Shown: one piece after another, positions 16,968 to 26,627 of the stretch | Position numbering within the stretch: the stretch's first letter is position 1 | Layout: each line of letters starts with the position of its first letter | Assembly: GCF_002105755.1 (NCBI RefSeq) | Contig: NZ_CP020821.1 | Coordinates: forward strand, 2,108,001-2,172,000 | From: Mycobacterium colombiense CECT 3035 | Lineage (GTDB): Bacteria > Actinomycetota > Actinomycetes > Mycobacteriales > Mycobacteriaceae | DNA: 64,000 nucleotides | Direction: 5' to 3' | Made by a program: the position numbers and the translations under genes | The notes under the pieces: generated by a model | What the model saw: the letters and a program-made list of their open reading frames with translations, nothing else | Told to the model about the DNA's origin: nothing | Databases searched by the model: none

Positions 16968-18041
16968 GTGAAACGAGCATTCGCAACGGCACTCGCGGCG
17001 CTGCTGACGGGTTCGGTTGGTGGGTTCGGACCCAGCGTGGCAAGCGGAGACCCGGAGTTCCCCTGGCCGCCGCCGGGCCCGTCGCCAGTGGGTGCCGATG
17101 CCACCGCCAGGGTTGTCTACGCAGTCGGCGGTGCACGCCCGCCCGGCATCCCCTGGTACGAGTACACGAGCCGCGCCGGGTCCGGGTACTTTCCGAACGC
17201 CAAACGCGAGATCGTCGAGTATCCCGCTGGAGCCCTCTACGGCTGGGTGCCCCAAGAGCTGTTTCCCGGGCCACGAGACAAAATGTCCGTAGGCCAGGCG
17301 ATCGATCAAGCTGCGGACAGCCTGGATCAGACCGTTCGGAACGCAACCGAGCCGGGTGCCGTTGTCGCTTTGTCGCAAGGAAACCTCGCGCTCGACCAGG
17401 AACAGGCGCGGCTGGCCAACGACCCGAAGGCACCACCGCCAGACAAGCTGCAGTTCACGACCCTGGGCGACCCGGTCGGAACCCACGCATTCGGGGCGAG
17501 TTTTGCGTCCGGCATCTTCAAACCCGCTGACACCATCCCGTTTATCGGCTACACCATGCCTCAACCGGTCGAAAGCCAGTACGACACCAACAGGATCGTC
17601 GCCGCATACGACGGTTTCGCGGATTTCCCCGATAGGCCGGACAACCTGCTGGCCGACCTCAATGCGGTGGTTGCCACGACGGTCGTGCACACCCCTGCGG
17701 CGTTCACCGGCCCCGGAATTGTGCCACCGCAGAACATCCGGACGACGGTCAATTCCCGAGGCGCGAAGACGACGACGTATTTGGTTCCGGTGAACCATCT
17801 TCCGCTGACGTTGGGGCTGCGCTACCTCGGCTGGTCCGACAACCTGGTAAACCAGATCGATGCGGCATTGCAGCCCCAGATCGATGCGGGGTATTCCCGC
17901 AACGACAACCTCCTTACCCGGCCCGTCTCCGTGGATCCGGTCAACGGCATGGATCCGGTAGGCGTCCTGAGCCCCGGCGAACGCGACTCCATCGAAAACC
18001 TCTTCGCCCAGATTCGCGCGGTCTTCCCGCCGCCCGGCTGA
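16968..18041 (+). CDS. secreted PE-PPE-domain (Chp-like) hydrolase/transacylase
   Basis: A 357-residue exported protein with an N-terminal signal peptide (MKRAFATALAALLTGS, cut near VASG) followed by a PE-PPE-type alpha/beta hydrolase fold, without PE or PPE repeats. The nucleophile elbow is ALSQGN with Ser136; later family signatures are YDGFADFPDRPDNLLADLN and VPVNHLPL, supplying the probable Asp/His. Related proteins are Chp1 (sulfolipid), Chp2 (polyacyltrehalose) and the TPP-locus PE protein, which complete acylation outside the membrane by transferring chains between trehalose esters. GTG start. It ends one base before the stop of the convergent mmpL gene. A final transacylase role in the same glycolipid pathway is a strong contextual inference. 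Confidence 0.85.
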   Translation: MKRAFATALAALLTGSVGGFGPSVASGDPEFPWPPPGPSPVGADATARVVYAVGGARPPGIPWYEYTSRAGSGYFPNAKREIVEYPAGALYGWVPQELFPGPRDKMSVGQAIDQAADSLDQTVRNATEPGAVVALSQGNLALDQEQARLANDPKAPPPDKLQFTTLGDPVGTHAFGASFASGIFKPADTIPFIGYTMPQPVESQYDTNRIVAAYDGFADFPDRPDNLLADLNAVVATTVVHTPAAFTGPGIVPPQNIRTTVNSRGAKTTTYLVPVNHLPLTLGLRYLGWSDNLVNQIDAALQPQIDAGYSRNDNLLTRPVSVDPVNGMDPVGVLSPGERDSIENLFAQIRAVFPPPG

Positions 18042-18042
18042 T

Positions 18043-21000
18043 TCACCCGTCTGCGGCCACGGCTTGAAAGACCGTAATCTTCTTGGCCGTTGCCTGCTCC
18101 GGCGCGCGTAGCCATGGTCGCGCAGGCCACCAGCTCGCCCGTCCCAGCAGTGTCGCGATGGCCGGCACCGTAATGGTGCGCACCACGAAGGTGTCCACCA
18201 AGATGCCGGCCCCGATCACGAAGCCGGATTGCACGACGGCTCCAATGCTGGAGAACAGCAGACCGAACATGGATGCCGCGAAGATGAGGCCGGCGGCGGT
18301 GATCACTCCGCCGGTGGAACGCACGGTCCGGATGACGCCGGTCCGCACACCCGTCGGCGACTCGTCGCGCAGCCGTGACGCCAGCAGCATGTTGTAGTCC
18401 GCGCCCACCGCGACCAGCACGACGAAGGTCAATCCGGGTACGCTCCAATGCAATTGCTGCCCCAGGATCACCTGGAACAGCACGACCCCGATACCGACGG
18501 CCGACAGATAGGAGAGCATCACCGACCCGACCAGGTACAGCGGCGCGACGATCGCGCGCAGCAGGGCGATGAGGATCAGTAGCACCACGATGATGGTCAC
18601 GACCGCGATGAGCTTGATGTCGCGGTCGTAGTAGTCCCGGGTGTCGCGCAGCGTGACCGGGTACCCGGAGATCGAGATCGAGGCATCCGACAGCGCGGTG
18701 TTGGGTTGCGCCCCCTTGGCGGTGGCCAGGATCGCGTTGACCTGGTCCATCGCGGCGGTGCTGAACGGGTTCAGGTCGGTCTGGATGAAGTAGCGCACCG
18801 AATGGCCATCCGGCGAGATGAACGTCCGCGCAAGCCTTTTGAAGTCGGGCGTATCGAGGGCTCCAGGCGGCACGTTGAAGCCGGCCATCGATGGTTGTGA
18901 CGCGTCGCGGCCCATGTCCATCAGGAAACCGGAGGCCTGGCCGAGACCGGCCCCCATTCGGGTGACCTGATCGACGAGCTGCTGCACACCGTCGGCCACC
19001 TGTCGCCCGGCGCTGGCCAGGTCGTTGGCGCCCTTTTGCACCGTGGCGATCTGCGAGCGCGCCGCACCGGGGTTGTCCAGTCCCAGCCGGTGCAGCGACG
19101 CGAGAGCGCCATGGAGGGTTTGTCCGAGACGGTTCACGGTGGCGGCCAGCGTCTGAGACGACTGCGTCGACTGCAATTGGTGGAACAGGTCGCTGATGCG
19201 GCCAAGGGTTCCGTCGTCACGGGCGGTGACCAACCGGTGGAATTGGGCTCGGGCCCCGCTGCAGACCGAGCTGGCGTCACACACCACGCTGGTATCCAGC
19301 GCCGCGACCACGGCGTCGATCCACTCGAAATTGCTCATCATGGCCGAGAAATTGATCTGCAGCGTGTTGCCGAGCACCCGGACACTGCTGACAAGCTTTG
19401 TGGCGGTGTCGATGTCGCCTAGCGTCGTGCCCCCACCGAACAAGGCCGACACCGTTGCCAGGGCATCGACCAGACCACTGACGCCCCCGATCGCCTGACC
19501 CACTTGCGTGCGCACGTCACCGAGCTTGTCGGCCAACAGTCCCGCACCGGAGGACAACCGGTTCAGGTCGCCGGCGTGCCTGTTGATCAAGCTCGACGCG
19601 CCGCCCAGTTCCTTGCCGACCTGACCGGCCTGATAGGTCGCCTTGGCCTCCTCCAGCGAGCGTCCGGTGGGCCGGGTGACCCCGCGGACCATGGCGACAC
19701 CCGGGATTTGGCTCACGCGTTGGGCCAGCTGCTCCAAGTCGGCAAGGGCGCGTGGGGTGCGCAAATCTTGCGCAGAGGAGATGAACAGGTATTCCGGAAT
19801 CATCTGGTTCACCGGGAAATGGTGTTCCAGCGCCGCGTATCCGAGCGAACTGCCGGCCGAGGCGGGTAGCTGCTTGCGGTCGTCGTAGTTGAAGCCCACC
19901 AGGGTCGTGCAGGAGGCCGCGGCGATCAAGACGATCAGGCTGGCGGCCAGATAACGCGCGGGCCGGCGCACGATCCGCACCCCGGCCCGCCGCCAGAACA
20001 CGGTGGTGCGCTCCGCACGCGGCGCGATCCAGCCGCGCGGGCCGGCCACCATCATGATCGCCGGCAACAGCGTCACCGCGGCCAGAAGCGCTACCGCGAT
20101 CCCGATCGCCAGCGCGGGGCCCACCGTGGAAAATAGACCGAGGTTCGCAAACCCCATGCCCAGGAAGGTGATTCCCACCGTCCCCGCCGACGCCGCGATC
20201 ACTTTGCCGATGGACGCCATCGCCCTTTTGACGGCCCGCTGCGGGTCCTCACCGCCCCGGACGTAATCGTGATAGCGGCTGATCAAAAAGACGGCGTAAT
20301 CGGTTCCCGCTCCGGCGATCATCGCGGAGAGCAACACGATCATCTGGTTGGACACGGCCATACCGGTCAGCACCGATACCCCGGATACCACCGCCTGCGC
20401 CGTCAACAGGGAGGCGCCAATCGTGATGAGCGGCAAGAACATCGTGATCGGGTTGCGGTAGATGACGACCAGGATGATCAACAACAGAACCGCGATCGCC
20501 AACTCTATGGAGACACGGTCCTTTGCCCCGGCGTCGGTCAGGTCGGCGACCGTGGCGGCGGGCCCGGTGAGGCTGGCTTTCAGCGTCGACCCGTGCGCGC
20601 TCGCCAGCGTGTGTTGCACCAGCGCCACCACGTTGTTGTAGGCGCGATAGGACTGCGGTGTGCCCAACTCTCCGGCCAGTCCGACCGGCACCACCCACGC
20701 CTTGTGGTCCTTGCTGCTCAACACCTCACGCAACGGCGGCATGCTCAGGAAATCCTGCAGCATCACCACGTCTCTGGTGTCCTGGCGCAGCCGGTCCACC
20801 AGTGTGCCGTACAGGTTTTCGTCGTCGCGGCCCAACCCCTTGTCGTCGCTCAACAGCACGATCAACACGTTTTCCGAGCCCGCCTCGTGGAACGCCTGGT
20901 TGATCTGTTTCGCGGTGACCGTCGACGGCGCGGCAGCGGGCAGGATGGCCACCGGGTGCCGCGCGGACATCTCGGCCAACGACGGCACCGCCATCGGCAG

Positions 21001-21057
21001 CACCAGTGCGAGCAGGGCCCAGCACCCGATCACTACCAATGGCCACCGCGCGACCAA
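18043..21057 (-). CDS. mmpL10: MmpL-family RND lipid transporter
   Basis: About 1,004 residues with MMPL architecture: an N-terminal helix ([18 protein letters not shown]), a large periplasmic domain, five clustered helices including [19 protein letters not shown], a second periplasmic domain rich in coiled-coil-like helices, and a C-terminal helix bundle with [16 protein letters not shown]. The paired GxDY motifs are the proton-relay signature of MmpL proteins. It exports the trehalose lipid precursor to the periplasm, where the facing PE-PPE protein would act. The start is uncertain: TTG 21057 has no leader, while the frame upstream still encodes RIFGWLGG before a TGA. A one-base shift would connect it to an ATG giving MAKRRPERM. 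The symbol is by synteny with TPP loci. Confidence 0.88.
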   Translation of the reverse strand: MVARWPLVVIGCWALLALVLPMAVPSLAEMSARHPVAILPAAAPSTVTAKQINQAFHEAGSENVLIVLLSDDKGLGRDDENLYGTLVDRLRQDTRDVVMLQDFLSMPPLREVLSSKDHKAWVVPVGLAGELGTPQSYRAYNNVVALVQHTLASAHGSTLKASLTGPAATVADLTDAGAKDRVSIELAIAVLLLIILVVIYRNPITMFLPLITIGASLLTAQAVVSGVSVLTGMAVSNQMIVLLSAMIAGAGTDYAVFLISRYHDYVRGGEDPQRAVKRAMASIGKVIAASAGTVGITFLGMGFANLGLFSTVGPALAIGIAVALLAAVTLLPAIMMVAGPRGWIAPRAERTTVFWRRAGVRIVRRPARYLAASLIVLIAAASCTTLVGFNYDDRKQLPASAGSSLGYAALEHHFPVNQMIPEYLFISSAQDLRTPRALADLEQLAQRVSQIPGVAMVRGVTRPTGRSLEEAKATYQAGQVGKELGGASSLINRHAGDLNRLSSGAGLLADKLGDVRTQVGQAIGGVSGLVDALATVSALFGGGTTLGDIDTATKLVSSVRVLGNTLQINFSAMMSNFEWIDAVVAALDTSVVCDASSVCSGARAQFHRLVTARDDGTLGRISDLFHQLQSTQSSQTLAATVNRLGQTLHGALASLHRLGLDNPGAARSQIATVQKGANDLASAGRQVADGVQQLVDQVTRMGAGLGQASGFLMDMGRDASQPSMAGFNVPPGALDTPDFKRLARTFISPDGHSVRYFIQTDLNPFSTAAMDQVNAILATAKGAQPNTALSDASISISGYPVTLRDTRDYYDRDIKLIAVVTIIVVLLILIALLRAIVAPLYLVGSVMLSYLSAVGIGVVLFQVILGQQLHWSVPGLTFVVLVAVGADYNMLLASRLRDESPTGVRTGVIRTVRSTGGVITAAGLIFAASMFGLLFSSIGAVVQSGFVIGAGILVDTFVVRTITVPAIATLLGRASWWPARPWLRAPEQATAKKITVFQAVAADG

Positions 21058-21143
21058 CCCACCTAGCCAGCCGAAAATGCGTTCATCCTCTCAGGGCGTC
21101 GCTTGGCCATGACTTTAGCGTGCTTCGCGAAAACCATTGAGAA

Positions 21144-22157
21144 CTATACGGTTTCGAATTTGTTCGCGACCTCTTGCCAAGCGCACGCGTTTCTCCTGGC
21201 GATCTCGGCGACGGTGCCCGAACAGTGGACCGGAATGTTTTCGGCGATCGCGTTGACGGCGCCGATGGCAGCCATGTCGGTGGATAGTAGTCGCACGAGC
21301 CTTCTGCCCCGGTCGGAGAACCTCACCGCCGGGTCGTTTCTCAGCCGCTCGAGGAGATCGTGGTCGGGGGCCCCGCGATGCCTGCCATGTCGACCGCCGG
21401 CGGATGTGTCCTGCGAAGCGTGACCGTCCGGTTCCGGACGAGAGCTCGACGTTTTCGCAAGGCTATCGGGCAGGGGGTTTTCGCCTCTTTCGAAGCGCGC
21501 CCGCACGTCGCGCGCGGTGCTGACGGAGACGCCTGCGGTACGCGCGATCTCCCGCAATGACGCGGCCGGGTTCGTCGACAGGAATTCCGCGGCGCGCCGC
21601 CGACCGTTGATCGGGCTGATGGGACGAGATTTTCCGTCACGTCCGAGCCGGACGTCTAAGTGGGAATCTTCCCCAGTTAAACACTTGCGCAACATGGCGA
21701 CCGTTTTGTTCGACACCCCCGTGAGCACGCCGATGGAGCGATCCGAGCGATGCGGATTCGCCAAGAGGATGCGTCGCGCCGCAGCCTTTCGTTCCGAAAG
21801 GGTGAGCGGTAGGCCGTGGGTGACGTTCAGGTGCACAGCGAGCGCGAACGCTTCGGCGTCACTGCCTTCGAAAAACTTTGCTGCTATCGAGTCGTGACCC
21901 CGCAACTGCGTGGCGCGCAACCTATGCACGCCGTCGATCACCCGCATCGATGTACGGTGAATCACTATGGGAGGCAAGGGAACCGGTGATTGCGCCAAGA
22001 TCTCGATATGGCGTTCGTTCGCTTTGATCTTCCGGGGCGAATGCGAACTGTGAATTGCTGCTATAGGAACGTTCTCAACCGGCAGAGAGTGCTCTCGAGA
22101 TAGCCACTCCGCCATCGGACACGCTGGCACCCGATCCCCCTTATCGTATTGGCGCAC
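21144..22157 (-). CDS. ParB-like DNA-binding regulator (StrR-type)
   Basis: A 337-residue protein with a ParB/Sulfiredoxin-like N-terminal domain (about residues 28-115; box VIDGVHRLRATQLRG) followed by two helix-turn-helix segments (LTGVSNKTVAML near 145-156 and SLREIARTAGVSVSTA near 200-215), a charged linker and a C-terminal extension. There is no ParA partner and no parS-like context, so chromosome segregation is unlikely. Proteins of this layout (StrR, NovG, TeiR type) are pathway-specific activators of actinobacterial secondary-metabolite clusters. It lies 86 bases upstream of mmpL on the same strand, so it may control the glycolipid locus. Function is inferred from architecture and position. 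Confidence 0.72.
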   Translation of the reverse strand: MRQYDKGDRVPACPMAEWLSREHSLPVENVPIAAIHSSHSPRKIKANERHIEILAQSPVPLPPIVIHRTSMRVIDGVHRLRATQLRGHDSIAAKFFEGSDAEAFALAVHLNVTHGLPLTLSERKAAARRILLANPHRSDRSIGVLTGVSNKTVAMLRKCLTGEDSHLDVRLGRDGKSRPISPINGRRRAAEFLSTNPAASLREIARTAGVSVSTARDVRARFERGENPLPDSLAKTSSSRPEPDGHASQDTSAGGRHGRHRGAPDHDLLERLRNDPAVRFSDRGRRLVRLLSTDMAAIGAVNAIAENIPVHCSGTVAEIARRNACAWQEVANKFETV

Positions 22158-22749
22158 TAAGCGGAGCGCCCATCAATGTCGTGGTTGCTCGGCACGATGC
22201 TGTCGGTCGACCCAGGCATCAGCCAGCCATCACCGCTCAGGATTGGCATGACCGGTTTGATCTCTGTCTTTTCCGCACCGCCTTCACGACGAACTGTCTG
22301 CCCCGACCTGGATCCAGCTGTGCACACAGATTCCTGGCCGGCGGCCTGGCATGTTCGACACGGGGCGCAGTCGACGGGGGCGCGCCGACGGCCTCTTCAT
22401 CGCGTAGTCGCGATGAAGCCGCGATAGAGTTCGCGCGTGACAGGGCGGGCCCACCGTGGTCGGCAGACTGCGGGGCGTTGAACCGCTGGACGAGCTGGTC
22501 GTCGCGGGGAAAACCCTTGCGGTGAGCCTGTTCACGATCCGCTACTCCGTTTCGGGAATCTCGAGCAACGAGAATCCACCTCTCACAGTCGAGTATCAAA
22601 TTTCCATAGTGCAGCGTCGGCGTCAATTAATTTCGGGGACCAATCGCCGGTTCGCCATCGCGGCCGACATGGAGCCGGAATCGGTGCGGGCGCGCGAGGA
22701 CATGTACTGGCGAATCATCACGTAGAGCTAGGTATCCCGCTGCTGTGCA
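22158..22749. other. stretch without a recognisable gene
   Basis: About 590 bases with several short open frames on both strands (for example 22456-22725, top strand, ending EDMYWRIIT) but none with a recognisable family, good start or consistent codon use. Base composition looks less GC-rich than the flanks. It reads as degenerate DNA between the lipid locus and the catabolic island. Confidence 0.45.
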
Positions 22750-23557
22750 TCATTGCCGCTCCTGTTTTGGTACGAGCAACATGCTTACTCCATCGAAGCA
22801 AGATGGACACACATACATCTTCGGCGGCCGCAGCTTCCGGGGTCCGTCGCACCGCCGGCAAGCAGTCCCCAGATGGCCCTTGTAGAGGAGAAGGTTCTCG
22901 ACATCGGCGTTGCCTGGCTTGTCGCCACAAAACGTGGCGTGGATGACCTGCGCCATCTACGGTTCGAGTTCCGCAAGCTGAGCACGGATCACGTTCCGTA
23001 GCTCTTCTTGCCATGGCGGACGGTGCTCGAAGCGGACGTAGTCATCAGCCCAGACCCGCACGGCCCTGTCTTCTGCCGACGGACTACCGATCGTGTAGCC
23101 GCCGTCACGCAGGGGTGCTCCGATCGCGCGTCTGGCCGGGGCGACCGGGCCGGGCCTCACGGCGGATGGCGCGCGATGGCAGGCTGCGCATACCGGCGGC
23201 AAAGCTATTCCGTTCGCTGTGGCCCACTGCTCAAGCTCCGCCAGCTGTCCCGCGCAGATCTTCACGTACTGCTTTGTCGCCGCGCTTCCGCCTCGAATCT
23301 GATGGGTGAGCGTCCGGCACGCAGCCAGGTGCAGCTTCGCCTCAGCCGGGTTGTGGCTACGCGCGATGTTGAGTACGACCCCGGGCGGGGTTCGCGTCGA
23401 GCCACATGCGATAGCCGCTGTCGTCATCGCGGAATTCGCGCGCGCTCATCGTGTCATCTTCGATCTCGTGCCATGCGACACTCTCACCGGGTGCCCGGTA
23501 CCGCGCCGCAACGAGCGACAAGATCCGCGGCTGCGCTCCAAATCGATTGACTGTCAA
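22750..23557 (-). pseudogene. decayed gene of an uncharacterised actinobacterial family
   Basis: Three leftward fragments appear to be one broken gene. The first (from 23557) reads REFRDDDSGYRMWLDANP. At about 23385-23395 the frame must shift (one extra base) to continue as GVVLNIARSHNPAEAKLHLA. That frame runs to QLAELEP and meets a TAG at 22957-22959. Directly after the stop, in the same frame, it continues MAQVIHATFCGDKPGNADVE and then a Cys-pair segment (CRRCDG...CPSCF). The N-terminal pattern (WLxxNPxGxVLNI...LHxAxCRT) and the HATFxGDKPxNADVEN block are familiar from hypothetical actinobacterial proteins of unknown role. A frameshift plus an in-frame stop argue for a pseudogene. Confidence 0.55.
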
Positions 23558-23772
23558 CTGGGTTCATCCGGCGCCCGGTCGCGTTCGGCCATAACCCGAG
23601 ACGACTACCGTTCGATACCTTGTTCATATCTGGGGAGCCTGTGCGCAAGGATGCCCCAGGGCGGTTCGGGCTTGTCCAATAGGGGTCGGTGAAAGCGCTG
23701 GGATCGGTTACGAGTGCAGTTTGCCTGTAGAACACTCCGCGGGTATTCGCTCGCGCTTGTCAAGATGAGAGG

Positions 23773-24642
23773 GTGACGATGCTGCACGGAACACTTGCGA
23801 CCGTCCTGACGGCCGTCGTGGTGGCATTTATTGCCGCCAGTATGTTGCGGTCGCTTAAGAACGTGGTTCGTCACGAACGTCTCCGCCAGGAATACCGTCA
23901 AACAGTTCTGGCGATGCGCTGGTGGATGATTCCGGCGGCAATTGGCCAGCTCACCATCGTGATTGCCGTTTACATCGCGCTCGTGCGCATATTTCCGCTG
24001 CTTGGATGGGGTTGGTGGCGGATGCTGGGCAATAGCGGCAACGTCGGTCTCGCGCAGACGGGCCAGAGCGGGTTGATCTGGAAAGTGGTGGGGGTTGGGG
24101 TGCCTATTGTCGTGGCCGCTGTGGTTCCGTGGTTGGCCCACGCTGAAGAGCTGGCGTTTCGGCATCGAGCTGAACAGCAAGGTGTCCGCCGAAAAGTGAC
24201 GAGGCAAGTCACGTTCGGGTTGACCCATTTTTGGGCGGGAATACCGATCGCGGCTTGCCTAGCGCTGACCATTAGCGGGCTGTACTTCCTGATGGTGTAC
24301 TTACGCGCCATTGCGGCACTCGGCCCCGAGCTGGAAGCGGCGCGCCAAATGCCCCAGTACGAACGCCTGCCCTACCCTGCGCTGCCCGCCAACCTTAAAA
24401 GTAAAGACCCCGACGCCTGGGCGGAATTGCAGAGAGAACGTGAACGGGTACGCACAGAAAATGAGCGACGACGCAACGAATGGGCTGACACCCTTGGTGA
24501 GCAGATATCAGCTAGTCGTGACTGTGTTGATCAGGTGAGACGACGTGCGGTCGCCAAGTCCGCCGCTGCGCATGCGGTCAGCAATTGGGTGTTGATCGCC
24601 CTGCTCGTGTTGTTCCTCGTGCGGCGAGCGCTAGTGAGCTAG
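23773..24642 (+). CDS. CPBP/CAAX-protease-like membrane protein
   Basis: A 289-residue membrane protein with about five helices and a C-terminal cytoplasmic coiled-coil-like segment rich in Arg/Glu (WAELQRERERVRTENERRR) before a last helix. The central part holds EELAFR followed by FGLTH and GIPIAACLALTISG, which match the EExxxR and FxxxH motifs of the CPBP (type II CAAX/Rce1-like) glutamic intramembrane protease family. In bacteria such proteins often have unknown or immunity-like roles. GTG at 23773 lies behind a GAGAGG ribosome-binding site. It stands alone between decayed DNA and the catabolic island, with no partner gene that would define its job. Protease activity is inferred from motifs only. 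Confidence 0.6.
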   Translation: MTMLHGTLATVLTAVVVAFIAASMLRSLKNVVRHERLRQEYRQTVLAMRWWMIPAAIGQLTIVIAVYIALVRIFPLLGWGWWRMLGNSGNVGLAQTGQSGLIWKVVGVGVPIVVAAVVPWLAHAEELAFRHRAEQQGVRRKVTRQVTFGLTHFWAGIPIAACLALTISGLYFLMVYLRAIAALGPELEAARQMPQYERLPYPALPANLKSKDPDAWAELQRERERVRTENERRRNEWADTLGEQISASRDCVDQVRRRAVAKSAAAHAVSNWVLIALLVLFLVRRALVS

Positions 24643-24760
24643 CGGGAAGTCACGGAAGCTCCGCGATGCCCGAACGGTGAAGTATCACAGCGGGTTTCCG
24701 GGCGCCAGCGTGATCACGTAGTTGCATGACCGACCCACCCGCCGTGAACGAAACGGTGGA

Positions 24761-25423
24761 TCACCGGATGGCGTCGCTCATCCAGGGCTGATCCCAACGA
24801 TCAATCGCCGCCACCTGGTCAAGCGACTTGCGCCGCACCGGGTGGTGACCGCCCTTGGGCCAACCCACCGTGAGTAGAGTCGCGATCTTCCAGTCGTCGG
24901 GGATGCCGACCATGGATCGCAGTTGGTCCTCGCACGACCCATGCCACAGGGTGATCGCGGCGCCAAGGCCTTGCGCGCGGGCCGCCAACAGGAAGTTCTG
25001 GACGGCGGGAAAGATCGACCCGCCCTGCTGTAGCTCGGTGGTTCCCCGCTGCGGCTGGACACAGAACAGCACCAGCACAGGCGCCGCACCACCAACGCTC
25101 ATGTGCTCGGCCATCGCTCGCAAAACGCGCGATTTGGGGTCGTCCGCCTCGTTCTCAGGCATCGAAAAGCCATAGAACTCGGCCATAACGTCCCACGTCT
25201 GATGGGCCGCCGCCGTGACCACCTCGCGCAGGCAACCAGATCGCAGCAGGACGAACTTCCACGGCTGCTGGTTGCCTCCGGACGGAGCCCAACTCGCCGC
25301 GCGCAGACAGGTTTCCACGGCCTCGTCGGAAACCGGCTCGTCGCGATAGCGCCGCACCGAAGACGCGGTACGCATGACCTCCCAGAGATCCGCAGGCGTC
25401 TGCGGCACCGGTTGCCCGCTCAC
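24761..25423 (-). CDS. nitroreductase-family FMN oxidoreductase
   Basis: A 220-residue flavoprotein of the nitroreductase family. Visible features are the FMN-binding start SSVRRYRDEPV, the SWAPSGGNQQPWKF block, and the late GLGAAITLWHG and LLTVGWPKGG segments. Relatives reduce nitro groups, quinones or enones with NAD(P)H; in catabolic islands they can act on alpha,beta-unsaturated intermediates. The GTG start at 25423 overlaps the stop of the upstream reductase gene (GTGA overlap), so translation is coupled and the two form a leftward operon. The substrate cannot be read from the sequence. Confidence 0.85.
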   Translation of the reverse strand: MSGQPVPQTPADLWEVMRTASSVRRYRDEPVSDEAVETCLRAASWAPSGGNQQPWKFVLLRSGCLREVVTAAAHQTWDVMAEFYGFSMPENEADDPKSRVLRAMAEHMSVGGAAPVLVLFCVQPQRGTTELQQGGSIFPAVQNFLLAARAQGLGAAITLWHGSCEDQLRSMVGIPDDWKIATLLTVGWPKGGHHPVRRKSLDQVAAIDRWDQPWMSDAIR

Positions 25424-26532
25424 GGCTTCGCCTTCGCGGGCAGCAGACCGTGCCACGTTCCGCCGCGCACCGGACCGGTGACCAGAGGCAGATCGAGGGT
25501 GGACAGCAAGCCTGCCGGGGCGGCGATCACGGCCGGGATGGCGTTGAGTTCGCGCATGACAGTCGCATAGGTCAGGCCGCGCATGTTGTTGCCGCGACCG
25601 TGCATCTCGATATCGACGGTATAGGTGGGCAGACCGTCGACGATGACGCGGTAGCCACCGTGCGGCGATGGATGTCGCGGCCAATCTGGCGCGGAACCCT
25701 CGCCCATGCGAGTGATGTGTTCGAGTAGAACGCGTTCCTCACCGCCCACGATGCCGGCGAGCTTGAAGCGCATACCTCCCACGGTGCCCGGCTCGATCCA
25801 TCCCGACGCAACCTCGTATCGCCGAGTGGCCAACCATTTTTCGAGGGATATCTCCACGCGGTCGAGCGGGAGACCCATGCCGTTCGCGACGAGGTGGACG
25901 GTCGGTCCCCACAGCGCGCCGAGGCGCTCGGTGTCGAAGAGCGCGGCCGGATAGTCGGGGACGTGCCCGAACCCCATGAAGTCGAACATGATGTCGGGTT
26001 GATTGATGGGGCCGTAGTCGAGTATCTCCTGCATCGTGACGCTGTCCACACGACTGCTGAAACCTGTCATCGTCAGCGCGATCACATCGTTCGCCCAGCC
26101 GGGGTCGACGCCGCTGTTGAAGAAGCTGGTGCCGCCCTCCGCGCAGGCCGCCTCGAGCAAATCGACGGTTTCCTTGTCGGCAGCGGGCGGATAGCACATC
26201 GGCACCAACGAGGTACACACCACGTGCTTGCCCGCTCGCAGGCAGCGCGCAATGTCCTGTGCCGCTTCGTGGTAACGGTAGTCACCCGACGCGAAGTAGG
26301 CCACCACATCGGCGTCCACGGACAGTGCGCTATCAATGTTTCGCGTGGCCATGACACCGGTCGCGGGCATTCCGCACAAGTCGCCGGCGTCCTTGCCGTC
26401 CTTGGCTTCCGCATGCACCACCACGCCGGCCAGCTCCAAGCCGGGGTGCGCGATGAGGGCACGCAACGCGCCGGTGCCGACCTGCCCCGGACCCCACAGG
26501 ATTACTCGTGGCTTGCCTTGACCATTCGCCAT
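25420..26532 (-). CDS. dihydrodipicolinate-reductase-like NAD(P)-dependent dehydrogenase
   Basis: A 370-residue Rossmann-fold enzyme. The N-terminus VILWGPGQVGTGALRALIAH is the nucleotide-binding motif of the DapB-like/2,4-diaminopentanoate-dehydrogenase family; conserved downstream parts include ADVVAYFAS, GKHVVCTSLVPM and SGVDPGWANDV. In mycobacteria such proteins are widespread in lipid and steroid catabolic regions, mostly without an assigned substrate. ATG at 26532 is preferred over upstream starts because GGAAGGGG precedes it. First gene of a two-gene leftward operon with the nitroreductase, divergent from the crotonase at 26628, with a palindromic operator between them. Confidence 0.8.
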   Translation of the reverse strand: MANGQGKPRVILWGPGQVGTGALRALIAHPGLELAGVVVHAEAKDGKDAGDLCGMPATGVMATRNIDSALSVDADVVAYFASGDYRYHEAAQDIARCLRAGKHVVCTSLVPMCYPPAADKETVDLLEAACAEGGTSFFNSGVDPGWANDVIALTMTGFSSRVDSVTMQEILDYGPINQPDIMFDFMGFGHVPDYPAALFDTERLGALWGPTVHLVANGMGLPLDRVEISLEKWLATRRYEVASGWIEPGTVGGMRFKLAGIVGGEERVLLEHITRMGEGSAPDWPRHPSPHGGYRVIVDGLPTYTVDIEMHGRGNNMRGLTYATVMRELNAIPAVIAAPAGLLSTLDLPLVTGPVRGGTWHGLLPAKAKP

Positions 26533-26565
26533 CGGGCCCCTTCCGGTCATCACCTGCCGGTCCAT

Positions 26566-26581
26566 GAGAACATAGCTTCTC
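26566..26581. promoter_or_regulatory. inverted-repeat operator, site 1
   Basis: GAGAAC-ATAG-CTTCTC (16 bp, flanked by T and A to give TGAGAA-N6-TTCTCA). It lies between the divergent dehydrogenase and crotonase genes. Same architecture as the sites at 50798 and 57042. Confidence 0.65.
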
Positions 26582-26627
26582 ATATAGAGATAACACCATT
26601 ACCGGATGCAGACGAAAGGGGCGAACG

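Noticed and set aside
21144..22157. Chromosome-partition ParB of a plasmid or prophage
   Set aside because: No ParA, replication or phage genes nearby; the layout fits StrR-type regulators better.
22750..22956. Intact small zinc-ribbon protein gene (CRRC...CPSC)
   Set aside because: It continues in the same frame from the preceding fragment across a single TAG, so it is more likely the tail of a decayed gene.
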